From Pantoea sp. A4 (GTDB lineage Bacteria; Pseudomonadota; Gammaproteobacteria; Enterobacterales; Enterobacteriaceae), in assembly GCF_000295955.2 (NCBI RefSeq), contig NZ_ALXE01000051.1, forward strand, positions 23,914 to 87,913: a stretch of DNA of 64,000 nucleotides. The letters are read 5' to 3'. Below the pieces are notes generated by a model. It made no database searches. It was not told the DNA's origin and saw only the letters and a program-made list of their open reading frames with translations. The stretch's first letter is position 1, and every line of letters begins with the position of its first letter. Shown here in pieces: positions 8,623-17,298 of this stretch. A program made the position numbers and the translations under genes.

Positions 8623-9807
8623 TTAACCGTTGGTACGCAGCTGCGGGTAGCGGCGGAAACTCCACGCACACCAGAGCAGTGCCACCAGCGCAATCGCTGA
8701 TCCGACATAACCCACTTCGGTCATGTCCAGATGCTCGCTCACCTGGTTGCCCAACAGTGCGCCCGCGCCGATGCCGATATTATAAATCCCGGACATCAGT
8801 GACATCGCTACGTCCGTGGCATCGGGAGCCAGTGACAGCACGCGGACCTGCATGGCAAGGTTGATCATCATCATCGCCATACCCCAGAAAATGCACAGGG
8901 CAATAATCGCCGCCGGGTGCACGGCAGCAAAGAACAACAGCCCCATACTCAACATGACAATGGTCAGGGTGCCGGTCAGCAACAAGGTCGGGAATTTGTT
9001 ACCTAACGAGCTGAACAGCACGCTACCGATGATCCCCGCAGAGCCAAACAGCAGCAACAGCAGGGTGGTAAAGTTTTCACCACTGTTCGCCACCATCTGC
9101 ATAAACGGTTCAATGTAGCTGTAGGCGGTGTAGTGGCCGGTCACGATCAGCGTGACGAGCAGATACATGCTCACCAGCGCCGGGCGGCGGAACAGCAGCG
9201 GCACACTGCTCAACGAACCGGTATGTTCACTCGGCAAGCGCGGCAGAATTTTGATGGCCATCACCAGCAGCACCAGCGCAGAGACGCCAATCATGCCAAA
9301 GGTGGTGCGCCAGCCAAGATACTGTCCAACCAGACGGCCAATGGGCACACCCAATACCATTGCCAGCGCGGTGCCGGTTGCCAGCATACTCAAGGCCTGG
9401 GTCTTTTTCCCGGCCGGGGCGACGCGAATCGCTAATGAGGCGGTAATTGACCAGAACACCGCATGGGAGAGCGCAATACCAATACGTGACAGCACCAGCG
9501 AAGAGAAGCTCCACGCCACACTGGACAGCACATGGCTGGCAATAAACACCAGGAACAGAATGCTCAGCAGCAAACGACGTTCCACGTTGCGCGTCAGCAG
9601 CATCATGGGCAGGGAGAGCAGCGCCACTACCCACGCATAGATCGTCAGCATAATGCCGACGTCTGCGGTTTTCATCGAAAAGCTGCTGGCGATATCAGAC
9701 AACAGGCCAACAGGGACAAATTCGGTGGTATTAAATACAAAAGCGGCTACAGCCAGCAGTAAAACTCGTAGCCATGCCGTCTTACGGGATACAGTAGTTG
9801 GTTGCAT
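8623..9807 (-). CDS. sotB: Sugar efflux transporter SotB (MFS)
   Basis: Major facilitator superfamily exporter of arabinose, IPTG and other sugars in E. coli. The 394 residues are nearly all hydrophobic with 12 predicted membrane helices. Long stretches match my recollection of E. coli SotB: TVSRKTAWLRV at the start, FNTTEFVPVGLLSDIA in helix 1, YAWVVALLSLP, and SYIEPFMQ in the second half. It is a monocistronic unit sharing the terminator with rhaM. Residues 9808-9978 upstream hold its promoter region but no clear operator. Confidence 0.92.
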   Translation of the reverse strand: MQPTTVSRKTAWLRVLLLAVAAFVFNTTEFVPVGLLSDIASSFSMKTADVGIMLTIYAWVVALLSLPMMLLTRNVERRLLLSILFLVFIASHVLSSVAWSFSSLVLSRIGIALSHAVFWSITASLAIRVAPAGKKTQALSMLATGTALAMVLGVPIGRLVGQYLGWRTTFGMIGVSALVLLVMAIKILPRLPSEHTGSLSSVPLLFRRPALVSMYLLVTLIVTGHYTAYSYIEPFMQMVANSGENFTTLLLLLFGSAGIIGSVLFSSLGNKFPTLLLTGTLTIVMLSMGLLFFAAVHPAAIIALCIFWGMAMMMINLAMQVRVLSLAPDATDVAMSLMSGIYNIGIGAGALLGNQVSEHLDMTEVGYVGSAIALVALLWCAWSFRRYPQLRTNG

Positions 9808-9978
9808 GAAGTTCAGGTTCGCCAGGAAGAAATTCGATGCCGAAGCACGGTGTTAGAGTGACAACGATCACAAAACGCGCTTATTGTGGACGATATTTCC
9901 GGGTATGCAAACCCTAAAACCGCAATTTATACCTGAATATTTTTTATCGCCCCAGAGCGGGGCGATAGCTGTAGGTTA

Positions 9979-10521
9979 TTACCCTTTACGTTTAGATGGC
10001 ATCATTCGTAACAACACATTATCTTTCATAACATAGTGATGGAATAACGCGGCGGCAGCATGTAAACCAATCAGCCAGTATCCGGCCGTGGCAAGGGTTT
10101 CATGCCAACTTACCAGGTTATCCACTAATTCAAAATTCGGCTCACTGGCAACCGGCATTTGAATGCCGAACAGCCACCAATCGCGTCCGCGTAAATAGCG
10201 TGAAGTCAGCCCCAACACCGGCAGGATAATAAACAGCAGGTAAATGGCTAAGTGGGTCAGGTGTGCCATACCGGTTTGCCAGGCGGGGGGCTTAGGCTCG
10301 ATGGCTGGTGTGCGGTGACGCAGGCGTTGCACCAGACGCAGTAACATCAACACCAGCACCGTGGTGCCCGCGCTGAAATGGGTAATAATCAACGTAAACC
10401 CGAGTGTAGAACCACGTTGGGCAAAACCACGAAATTCCATGGTGCAATACGCCACAACAACCAGTAAAAATGTCAACCAATGTAAAGCTATCTGTGAGCT
10501 GGCATATTTATTCGTGCGCAT
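9979..10521 (-). CDS. cybB: Cytochrome b561 (superoxide:ubiquinone type)
   Basis: Small di-heme membrane cytochrome that passes electrons to ubiquinone. The start is set at 10521 (MRTNKYASSQIALHW), which gives 180 residues, close to E. coli CybB (176). Four transmembrane helices carry the conserved heme-ligand histidines: IALHW in helix 1, ITHFSAG in helix 2, SWHETLA and IGLHAAAALFHHY in helices 3-4. The motif AYCTMEFRGF and the C-terminal LLRMMPSKRKG are also conserved. Monocistronic; a 16-codon upstream extension is open but unlike the family. Confidence 0.92.
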   Translation of the reverse strand: MRTNKYASSQIALHWLTFLLVVVAYCTMEFRGFAQRGSTLGFTLIITHFSAGTTVLVLMLLRLVQRLRHRTPAIEPKPPAWQTGMAHLTHLAIYLLFIILPVLGLTSRYLRGRDWWLFGIQMPVASEPNFELVDNLVSWHETLATAGYWLIGLHAAAALFHHYVMKDNVLLRMMPSKRKG

Positions 10522-10647
10522 GGTGATAATTTCCAGAGTATTGTTTGCGCCTAAGATAGCGCATCGCAAAATGCAAACTTAACAAACTGATGCAGAATGA
10601 CTCAGTAAATTTAAAATGAATGCTAAAAGATAAATCTTAATAAAACC

Positions 10648-10872
10648 TTAATTTTCGACAACATGACGTCGCAATGGGAGTGGGCAACAGGTCACGCAAC
10701 CTACGGCGCTGGGGAAATATTTTTGTGCCTGATGGATGGCATCATTAGGCGCGTAAAAGGTACCTAAAAATTGCCGGTCATTACTGTCAGGTAAAAATCG
10801 ACAGTCAGCCGCATGAACCACATGATGGTCTGCATAATCAGCCTGTTTAGAGACGTAATAAAAAGCCGCCAT
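10648..10872 (-). CDS. Small Cys/His-rich conserved hypothetical protein
   Basis: A 74-residue soluble protein of unknown function. It contains an HxxxxCxxLP segment (HAADCRFLP, residues 20-28), then FLGTFYAPNDAIHQAQK, and a C-terminal CVTCC cluster (residues 59-63). The spacing resembles small proteins I have seen in Bacteroidetes and other bacteria with the pattern H..C..LP....LG.F.....A...A....C..C. This could be a metal site or a redox pair. The start is the ATG at 10872; the ribosome site is weak (AAGGATGCGCT). It stands alone between cybB and ynfM. Confidence 0.6.
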   Translation of the reverse strand: MAAFYYVSKQADYADHHVVHAADCRFLPDSNDRQFLGTFYAPNDAIHQAQKYFPSAVGCVTCCPLPLRRHVVEN

Positions 10873-10987
10873 AGCGCATCCTTATTGCCTGGGAACGATT
10901 AATTTGGATGAGTATAACGAGGAACCCGGGAATATGTTATAGCGGCGAGAAGCATAAAGGGCGCTGGCGCGCCCGAGACAACAGAAG

Positions 10988-12244
10988 TTACAACTTTTTA
11001 CCCGCCAGATGCGCCCCTACCGCCAGCGCGCCCAGCAGCAGCGTGGCGATAAACAGCGTGATGCCCAGCCAGCCGGAATTGTGCCAGAACACCCCTCCCA
11101 GAGTACCGGCAATGCTGGAGCCCGCATAGTAGCTAAACAGGTACTGTGACGAGGCCTGACCTTTCGCGCGTCGTGCGCGGGGTCCAATCCAGCCGCTGGC
11201 AACGGAGTGGGCGGCAAAAAATCCGGCGGCAAACAGCATCATGCCAGGGAAAATCACCCACAGCGAATTCACCAGCGTCAGCAACAGACCTGCCAGCATG
11301 ACGGCAGTGGAAAACAGCATGACCGGGCCACGGCCAAAGCGTGCGGTTGCTGCCCCGGCCCGTGGCGAGCTCCATGAACCGGTAAGGTACACCACCGATA
11401 ACAAGCCTACGGAGGCCTGGCTCAGTGACCAGGGTGCAGCCAACAGGCGATACCCGATATAGTTAAACAGCGTGACGAAAGCGCCCATCAGCAGAAAACC
11501 TTCGGCGAACAGCCAGGGCAGCCCGGCATCACGCCAGTGCAGACGGAAATTAATCAGCAAATTGCGCGGGCGCAGTGGCACCGGACGAAAATGCCGTGAT
11601 GCCGGTAAAATCTTCCAGAACATCACTGCGGAAGCAAAGGCGAAACAGCCAATCAGGGCGATAGCAATACGCCAGTTAAACATGTCGGTCAGTACGCCGG
11701 TAATCAGGCGTCCGCTCATCCCACCAATCGAATTCCCGCTGATATAAAGCCCCATGGAAAAGGCGATCACACTCGGGTGAATCTCTTCGCTCAGATAGGT
11801 CATTCCTACGGCGGCAACCCCACTCAGTGAAACGCCAATCAGTGCGCGCATCAGCAGAATGCCGTGCCAACTGGTCATCGTAGCGGAGAGCAGCGTACAG
11901 ATAGCGGCCAGCATCAGTGCCACCACCATGATCGCCTTGCGCCCCACAGCATCTGAAAGCGGGCCGGTAATCAGCAGCGTGAGCGCCATCAGGCCGGTAG
12001 AAATTGACAAAGAGATACTGCTGGCGGCTGGCGACACACCAAACTGCTGTGACAATACCGGGAGAATCGGCTGTACACAGTAGAGCAGGGCAAAGGTGGC
12101 AAGCCCGGCGGTAAACAGTGCCAGCGTCACGCGCATAAATTGTGGCGTACCACGGGTGATCCAGCTATCTGATGCGAGAGAGGTTGAAACAGGCGTTTGC
12201 GTAATCTCGTCGTCGAGGATCACTGCCTGAGAGGAGCGGTTCAC
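10988..12244 (-). CDS. ynfM: MFS transporter YnfM
   Basis: Major facilitator superfamily transporter of uncertain substrate; reported in E. coli to affect arabinose efflux. The 418 residues have a hydrophilic N-terminal tail (~35 residues) then 12 helices. RGTPQFMRVTLALFTAGLAT, LLYCVQPILPVLS, SLSISTG and YLSEEIHPSVIAFSMGLYI match E. coli YnfM closely. Translation starts at a GTG (12244) preceded by AAGGA. It is divergent from the LysR gene ynfL across 102 bp that contains an inverted repeat, indicating control by YnfL. Confidence 0.9.
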   Translation of the reverse strand: MNRSSQAVILDDEITQTPVSTSLASDSWITRGTPQFMRVTLALFTAGLATFALLYCVQPILPVLSQQFGVSPAASSISLSISTGLMALTLLITGPLSDAVGRKAIMVVALMLAAICTLLSATMTSWHGILLMRALIGVSLSGVAAVGMTYLSEEIHPSVIAFSMGLYISGNSIGGMSGRLITGVLTDMFNWRIAIALIGCFAFASAVMFWKILPASRHFRPVPLRPRNLLINFRLHWRDAGLPWLFAEGFLLMGAFVTLFNYIGYRLLAAPWSLSQASVGLLSVVYLTGSWSSPRAGAATARFGRGPVMLFSTAVMLAGLLLTLVNSLWVIFPGMMLFAAGFFAAHSVASGWIGPRARRAKGQASSQYLFSYYAGSSIAGTLGGVFWHNSGWLGITLFIATLLLGALAVGAHLAGKKL

Positions 12245-12296
12245 ACTATATCCTTGGTTGGGAAAGCAATTTAATGTGGGTTAATCGTAGGAAAGT

Positions 12297-12328
12297 GAGA
12301 TTAGGTTGTCTAATATATTAATAATCTC
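12297..12328. promoter_or_regulatory. Inverted repeat in the ynfM-ynfL intergenic region
   Basis: Perfect arms GAGATTA (12297-12303) and TAATCTC (12322-12328) are separated by 18 AT-rich bases, midway between the divergent starts. This is the place where a LysR-type regulator usually binds; inferred to be the YnfL operator. Confidence 0.5.
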
Positions 12329-12346
12329 AAATAAGACGTTTAAAAT

Positions 12347-13234
12347 ATGAATATCGAACTACGTCATCTGCGCTACTTTATTGCGGTGGCTGAAGAGCTG
12401 CATTTTGGCCGTGCCGCGCAACGGCTCAACATCTCGCAGCCGCCGTTAAGCCAGCAAATCATGCAGTTGGAACAAGAAACCGGTGCCCGATTGTTCGCTC
12501 GCACCAACCGCAGCGTGCAGCTCACTGCGGCGGGACAACAACTGTTACTGGATGCACGCGCTATCTTGCAGCAGGTTGAACTGGCCGCCGCTCGCGCTGC
12601 ACGTCTGCACCGGGGCGAAGAGGGCACACTGCGTATCGGCTTTACCTCTTCTGCGCCTTTTACCCGTGAAGTTTCCGATGCGCTGTTTCAGTTTCGCCAG
12701 GCGTGGTCGCAGGTACACATTGAGATGCAGGAGATCAACACCCGCCAGCAGTTGGACCCGCTGCACGACGGGCGACTGGATCTCGGTGTCATGCGCAACA
12801 CACCGCTGCCTGCGGATTTGAATCATCAGCTGCTGTTGCGGGAGCCGCTGTATGCCCTGGTACACTGGGCGCATCCCCTGGCTGATGAGGAGTCTATCTC
12901 AATTCGGGCATTGGCGCAGGAACCGTTTGTGTTTTTCGACCCGCAGGGTGGCACGGCGCTCTACAGTGAAGTGCTGGCGCTGTTGCATCGCTACCAGATA
13001 AAACCCTACATCACGCAAGAAGTGGGCGAGGCCATGACCATTCTTGGCTTAGTCGCCACGGGGTTAGGGGTGTCAATTTTACCGGCCTCATTCCGCCGCG
13101 CGAGGCTTACCGATGTGGTTTGGTTACCGTTGCAGGAAGAGGATGCGTTGTCCGAGTTGTGGCTGGTGTGGTCAGCGACGCGTGAACCCACCGCGCAGAT
13201 GAAACATATGATGCAGCTGTTGCAGAGAAAATAA
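12347..13234 (+). CDS. ynfL: LysR-family regulator YnfL
   Basis: LysR-type transcription factor, 295 residues. The N-terminal winged helix-turn-helix (residues 1-60, MNIELRHLRYFIAVAEELHFGRAA) and the linker helix are followed by a two-lobe effector domain (from ~90, LRIGFTSSAPFTREV). FFDPQGGT, TQEVGEAMTILGLVATGLGVSILPASF and the C-terminal SELWLVW match E. coli YnfL. Divergent from ynfM, its presumed target. The effector is unknown. Confidence 0.9.
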   Translation: MNIELRHLRYFIAVAEELHFGRAAQRLNISQPPLSQQIMQLEQETGARLFARTNRSVQLTAAGQQLLLDARAILQQVELAAARAARLHRGEEGTLRIGFTSSAPFTREVSDALFQFRQAWSQVHIEMQEINTRQQLDPLHDGRLDLGVMRNTPLPADLNHQLLLREPLYALVHWAHPLADEESISIRALAQEPFVFFDPQGGTALYSEVLALLHRYQIKPYITQEVGEAMTILGLVATGLGVSILPASFRRARLTDVVWLPLQEEDALSELWLVWSATREPTAQMKHMMQLLQRK

Positions 13235-13240
13235 CGGATT

Positions 13241-13332
13241 TGTGCGGTAAATCACAAAGTTAATCAATAATTTGACGCTGAACGGCAATCTCCCGCACCA
13301 TGACCCTAGAATTATTTAGCGGCGCGAAATTA
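13241..13332 (+). promoter_or_regulatory. mlc promoter: CRP site, -10 box and Mlc autoregulatory box
   Basis: A near-perfect CRP site TGTGC-N6-TCACA lies at 13241-13256. A TAGAAT -10 is at 13307-13312, predicting transcription start near 13319 and placing CRP at about -70.5, a class I position. A Mlc/NagC-type box spans 13311-13332 (ATTATTT, GC-rich centre, CGCGAAAT), covering the start site. This fits autorepression plus CRP activation as known for E. coli mlc. The -35 is poor. Confidence 0.7.
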
Positions 13333-13346
13333 CTCAGGAGCAGTTG

Positions 13347-14543
13347 GTGAACTCGGACAGTCAGCCTGGTCATGTGGATCAGATAAAACAGACGAATGCT
13401 GGCGTGGTGTATCGACTTATCGATCATTATGGCCCGGTTTCGCGCATTGAACTGGCGAGACTGGCACAACTGGCACCCGCCAGTATTACAAAAATTATCC
13501 GCGAAATGGTCGATGCCCATCTGGTCACAGAAACGCAGTATGCCGAACCCGGCAGCCGTGGCCGTCCGGCAACGGGGCTGGTACTGGATACCGCTGGCTG
13601 GCATTTTCTCGCCTTACGTTTACATCAGAACACCGTCACCATCACCCTGCGCGATCTCAGCACGCAAACGCTGGTGGAAGAGCAGCACGCGTTACCACAT
13701 GATGGGCAACAGCCTCTGTTAGCCCCGTTAACCGAGCTGATTGAGGCCTTCTTCACTCGCCATCAACAACGGCTTGAAAGGCTGACTGCGATTGCGATAA
13801 CCCTGCCAGGGTTGAGTCACAACATGCCAGAGAGTGCAGCACATGAACTGCCGTTAGCGCAGGCCTTAACGCAGCACACCGGGTTACCGGTGTTTATCCA
13901 GCAAGAGGTTTCCGCCTGGACGCTGGCTGAATCCCTGTTTGGCGCAGCCTTTGGTGCGACGGAGGTGATTCAACTGGTGGTGGATGACACCGTGGGCGCA
14001 GGCATCATTTGCGACGGGCAGTTGCTGCACAAAAAAGGCCGCGCGCGGGTAGAGATTGGACACATCCAGGTTGAGGCGCAGGGGGCACTTTGCTCTTGCG
14101 GTCATCGCGGCTGCCTGGAAACCGTCGTCAGCCGCGCCAGCCTGTTGCGTTTGCTCAGCCAGCGCCTGCCGTTTCACCCGGAAAGCTTGTTAAACACTGA
14201 AACGCTGAGCCTGGAAGCATTGTGCAACGCGGCGCTGCAGGGTGATGGGCTGGCAACCGGGTTAATCACGCAAACCGGTGAGCACCTCGGGCGTATGCTG
14301 GCCACGCTGGTTAACATTTTCCATCCGCAGCACATCCTGCTGGGTTCCCCTCTCAATGCGGCGGCGACGCTGCTCTATCCGGCCATCGTCCAGGCCTTAC
14401 GCCAGCACGCGCTACCGGCTTACCATCAACAGTTGCAGCTCTCACCGACCGCCTTTCCCGACCCCGGCACCCTGGGCGCAGCGGCATTAATTAAAGATGC
14501 CATGTATAACGGCTCGCTGCTGGTTCGATTGTTACAAGGATAG
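13347..14543 (+). CDS. mlc: Global sugar repressor Mlc (ROK family)
   Basis: Represses PTS sugar genes (ptsG, manX, malT in E. coli) until titrated by unphosphorylated EIICB-Glc. The 398 residues carry an N-terminal winged helix (HVDQIKQTNAGVVYRLI... LAPASITKIIREM) and a ROK fold with the zinc motif CSCGHRGC around residue 250 and GHIQVE just before. The C-terminal KDAMYNGSLLVRLLQG matches E. coli exactly in its core. I chose GTG 13347, six bases after CAGGAG; TTG 13344 is too close. Oddity: the segment after ITLPG is about seven residues shorter than in E. coli and lacks the usual ROK D...G motif. Confidence 0.92.
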   Translation: MNSDSQPGHVDQIKQTNAGVVYRLIDHYGPVSRIELARLAQLAPASITKIIREMVDAHLVTETQYAEPGSRGRPATGLVLDTAGWHFLALRLHQNTVTITLRDLSTQTLVEEQHALPHDGQQPLLAPLTELIEAFFTRHQQRLERLTAIAITLPGLSHNMPESAAHELPLAQALTQHTGLPVFIQQEVSAWTLAESLFGAAFGATEVIQLVVDDTVGAGIICDGQLLHKKGRARVEIGHIQVEAQGALCSCGHRGCLETVVSRASLLRLLSQRLPFHPESLLNTETLSLEALCNAALQGDGLATGLITQTGEHLGRMLATLVNIFHPQHILLGSPLNAAATLLYPAIVQALRQHALPAYHQQLQLSPTAFPDPGTLGAAALIKDAMYNGSLLVRLLQG

Positions 14544-14550
14544 CGTGATA

Positions 14551-14567
14551 TGCACCCTGGCTGTGCA
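14551..14567. promoter_or_regulatory. Putative NtrC enhancer site upstream of the NCS2 permease
   Basis: TGCAC-CCTGGCT-GTGCA, a perfect TGCAC-N7-GTGCA dyad matching the NtrC consensus, is centred about 167 bp before the predicted start site. A degenerate half-site copy lies at 14596-14612. Confidence 0.65.
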
Positions 14568-14699
14568 CGCAATGCCACGACATGAAACAATTGGCTGCAC
14601 CTTTATGATCCATGAATCATAAGTTTCATGCGGTGGGTAAAAATTAACATGTTTAAAATCAGGTGATTGTGGAAAATATTGCGTGAAAGCACGTTGCCT

Positions 14700-14715
14700 G
14701 GCGCAAAAAATGCAA
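14700..14715 (+). promoter_or_regulatory. Putative sigma-54 promoter of the NCS2 permease
   Basis: TGGCGC-N5-ATGCA with the invariant GG (14701-14702) and GC (14713-14714) separated by exactly 10 bases. Predicted start near 14726, 27 bp before the ATG. Two positions deviate from the TGGCAC/TTGCA consensus, so this is weaker than the guaD promoter; the NtrC site upstream supports it. Confidence 0.55.
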
Positions 14716-14752
14716 CAGACAGGGCAGAGAGTTACTTTAAGGAAGCCCTGTT

Positions 14753-16123
14753 ATGTCGCACTCATCGGAAAAAGGATTGTTGTACGGCCTGGAAGCGCGC
14801 ATCACGCCGCTTCCGGCGTTCATTGCTGCACTACAACATGTGCTTGCCAGCATGGTGGGGATTATTACGCCACCCCTGATTATTGGCGGTGTTCTCGGAC
14901 TACAGGCCTGGGTGCCTTACTTGATCAGTATGTCGCTGTTGGTTTCGGGCCTTGGCACCTTCTTGCAGGCGCGCCGGGTTGCCGGTATCGGTGCCGGCAT
15001 GATCTGTCTGCAAGGCACCAGCTTTGCTTTTCTCGGCATCATTCTGTCCACCGGATTAATGTTAAAAGCGCAGGGGGCCTCGCCACAGCAAATGCTGGCG
15101 ATGATCTTTGGCTGCAACCTGGCCGCCGCGCTGGTGCCGATTGTGGTCAGCCGTTGTATGGGCGTGCTGCATAAAATCCTGACGCCGGTGGTGACCGGTA
15201 CGGTGATTACCTTGATTGGCATCAGCCTGATTAAAGTCAGCATGACGGACTGGGCCGGAGGCAATCATGCTGCCGATTTTGGCGCGCCAGCCAATCTTGC
15301 CCTGGGGGCGTTAACCCTGCTGGTGATTGTGGCACTTAACCGCAGCCGTCTGCGTTGGGCGCGTCTGGTGGCGGTGGTCGCAGGGATTGGCGTGGGGTGT
15401 GCAGTAGCGGCTATCACCGGGCATGCGGCGTTTAAATCAGTGGCCGAGGTGCCGTGGCTGGCGCTGCCCGGTTTCTTCCACTTTGGCTTCGCCTTTAGCT
15501 GGTCGCTGTGTTTGCCTATTGCCCTGGTCTCTTTGATCAGTGTCATCGAAGCGGTGGGGGATTTAACCGCCAACTGCATGATTTCTCAGCAGCCGATCAG
15601 CGGCGAAGCGTTTGAGCGTCGGTTACGCGGTGGCATTATGGCCGATGGTGTGAGCTGTATTCTGGCCGCTGTTTTTTCTGCCTTTCCTAACACCACCTTT
15701 GCGCAAAATAACGGTGTGATTCAAATGACCGGTGTTGCCAGCCGCTATGTGGGCATGGTGATTGGGCTACTCCTTGCGTTGCTGGGGCTGTTCCCGGTGA
15801 TTGGGGCTGTGGTGCAGCAGATTCCGCCGCCGGTGTTAGGCGGGGCGACGCTGGTGATGTTCGGTAGCGTGGTAGCAGCGGGGATTCGCGTCATGACGCA
15901 GCGGCCATTAGGACGCCGGGAAATGCTGATTATCGCCATTGCCTTTGGTATTGGGCTGGGTGTGGAAGCGGTCCCTGATGCGTTGAAGCAGTTGCCACCG
16001 ATGATCGCTAATCTGTTTGGTCATGCCGTAACCACGGGCGGGGTGCTGGCGATGGTGCTGAATTTGCTGTTGCCGGGGGAAGAGCGCCCGGTCACCGTGC
16101 CGCAGGGCGAGACTCAGGGGTAA
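14753..16123 (+). CDS. NCS2-family purine permease (XanP-like)
   Basis: Proton-coupled nucleobase symporter of the inner membrane, 456 residues with about 14 hydrophobic segments. It carries the NCS2 signature AQNNGVIQMTGVASRYVG (around residue 320), the substrate-site helix GTSFAFLG, a Glu in SVIEAVGD, and VLGGATLVMFG. The second half is closest to E. coli xanthine permease XanP as I recall it, so xanthine is the likeliest substrate, with urate or another purine possible. AAGGAAG precedes the ATG. It is monocistronic, convergent with the osm operon. A sigma-54 promoter and NtrC site upstream, together with guaD and hpxO in the same window, point to purine nitrogen uptake. Confidence 0.85.
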   Translation: MSHSSEKGLLYGLEARITPLPAFIAALQHVLASMVGIITPPLIIGGVLGLQAWVPYLISMSLLVSGLGTFLQARRVAGIGAGMICLQGTSFAFLGIILSTGLMLKAQGASPQQMLAMIFGCNLAAALVPIVVSRCMGVLHKILTPVVTGTVITLIGISLIKVSMTDWAGGNHAADFGAPANLALGALTLLVIVALNRSRLRWARLVAVVAGIGVGCAVAAITGHAAFKSVAEVPWLALPGFFHFGFAFSWSLCLPIALVSLISVIEAVGDLTANCMISQQPISGEAFERRLRGGIMADGVSCILAAVFSAFPNTTFAQNNGVIQMTGVASRYVGMVIGLLLALLGLFPVIGAVVQQIPPPVLGGATLVMFGSVVAAGIRVMTQRPLGRREMLIIAIAFGIGLGVEAVPDALKQLPPMIANLFGHAVTTGGVLAMVLNLLLPGEERPVTVPQGETQG

Positions 16124-16129
16124 AGATCT

Positions 16130-16155
16130 GCGCCGTAGCAGAGAGGCTACGGCGC
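16130..16155. terminator. Hairpin between NCS2 permease and osmV
   Basis: Perfect 10-bp arms GCGCCGTAGC / GCTACGGCGC with loop AGAGAG, immediately after the permease stop codon and before the convergent osmV stop. No T tract follows, so termination efficiency is uncertain. Confidence 0.6.
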
Positions 16156-16161
16156 ACCTCT

Positions 16162-17298
16162 TCAGGCACCAATACGGCGGCGAGTCCGTCCAGAGCTGAG
16201 ATAATCGGCAATGTAATCCTGCGAAATCTCACCGGTATACCGGCCCTCTTCATCGACGATAGGCATCCACACCAGGTTGTGTTCGTACAGCTTAGACAGC
16301 ACGATACGTAAGTTTTCCTCCGCACGTCCCGAGACTTTGAAAGGGTGCAGCAGGCTGGCACACTCGCCGCTGGCGTGACGTGCCTCGCGGCGTTTAACGA
16401 ACCCTAGCGGCTTGCCAGCGCTATCAACCACGGTCACCGAACGCATATCATGTTCATCCATCGTGGCAAACGCCTCACTTAACGGCGTGCTGCCCTTCAC
16501 CGTAATGGTAGGTTGCTGATCGGTTACGTCACCGGCCTGAACCAGCAACAGCCGCTTCAGGGTTCGGTCCTGGCCGACAAACGATCCGACAAAGTCATTC
16601 GCGGGTTTTGCCAACAGCTCGTCAGGGCTGGCACACTGAATGATTTTGCCCTGACCAAACACCGCGATGCGGTCACCCAGCTTCAGTGCTTCATCAATAT
16701 CGTGGCTGACCAGCAGCACGGTCTTTTTCAACTGACGCTGCATCTCCAGAAACTCATTCTGGATCACTTCACGGTTGATGGGGTCTACCGCACCAAAGGG
16801 TTCATCCATCAGCAGCACCGGGGGATCGGCAGCCAGTGCGCGTACCACGCCAATGCGCTGCTGTTGTCCACCGGAAAGCTCTCGTGGGTAGCGTTGTAAA
16901 AATTTATCCGCGTCCAGCGCCACCATTGACATCAGTTCGCGCGCACGCTCACGACAGCGTTTTTTATCCCAACCCAGCATACGTGGCACCACACTGATAT
17001 TCTCCTCAATGGTCATGTTGGGAAACAGGCCAATTTGCTGGATCACGTAGCCGATGTTGCGGCGCAGCGTAACGGTATCTTGCTCGCTGGTATCTTCTCC
17101 GTTGATAAAGATTTTGCCGCTGGTGGCGGGGATCAATCGGTTAATCATCTTCAGCGTGGTGGTTTTTCCGCACCCGGAAGGGCCAAGCAGGACGCAAATC
17201 TCCCCGGCGGGAACGTCCAGCGACACATTATCTACCGCTTTTACCGCCGGTCCCTTTTTCTGCGCAAAGCTTTTGGTCAGATTTTCTAGTTTAATCAT
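16162..17298 (-). CDS. osmV: Osmoprotectant ABC transporter ATPase (OsmV-type)
   Basis: ATP-binding subunit of a glycine-betaine/carnitine/choline importer. The 378 residues have Walker A (LGPSGCGKTTTLK, ~residue 36), signature LSGGQQQRIGVVRAL, Walker B VLLMDEPFGAVD and the H-loop VSHDIDEA, followed by a C-terminal pair of CBS domains (~residue 245-378), the module that senses ionic strength in OpuA-type importers. The start at 17298 forms an ATGA overlap with the upstream permease gene; the longer open frame to 17568 lies within that gene and is not used. The position near mlc is as I recall for Salmonella osmU. Confidence 0.88.
   Translation of the reverse strand: MIKLENLTKSFAQKKGPAVKAVDNVSLDVPAGEICVLLGPSGCGKTTTLKMINRLIPATSGKIFINGEDTSEQDTVTLRRNIGYVIQQIGLFPNMTIEENISVVPRMLGWDKKRCRERARELMSMVALDADKFLQRYPRELSGGQQQRIGVVRALAADPPVLLMDEPFGAVDPINREVIQNEFLEMQRQLKKTVLLVSHDIDEALKLGDRIAVFGQGKIIQCASPDELLAKPANDFVGSFVGQDRTLKRLLLVQAGDVTDQQPTITVKGSTPLSEAFATMDEHDMRSVTVVDSAGKPLGFVKRREARHASGECASLLHPFKVSGRAEENLRIVLSKLYEHNLVWMPIVDEEGRYTGEISQDYIADYLSSGRTRRRIGA

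Noticed and set aside
9946..9966. ATCGCCCC/GGGGCGAT hairpin as the cybB terminator
   Set aside because: Read in the direction of cybB the stem is followed by As, not Ts; the T run is on the wrong side.
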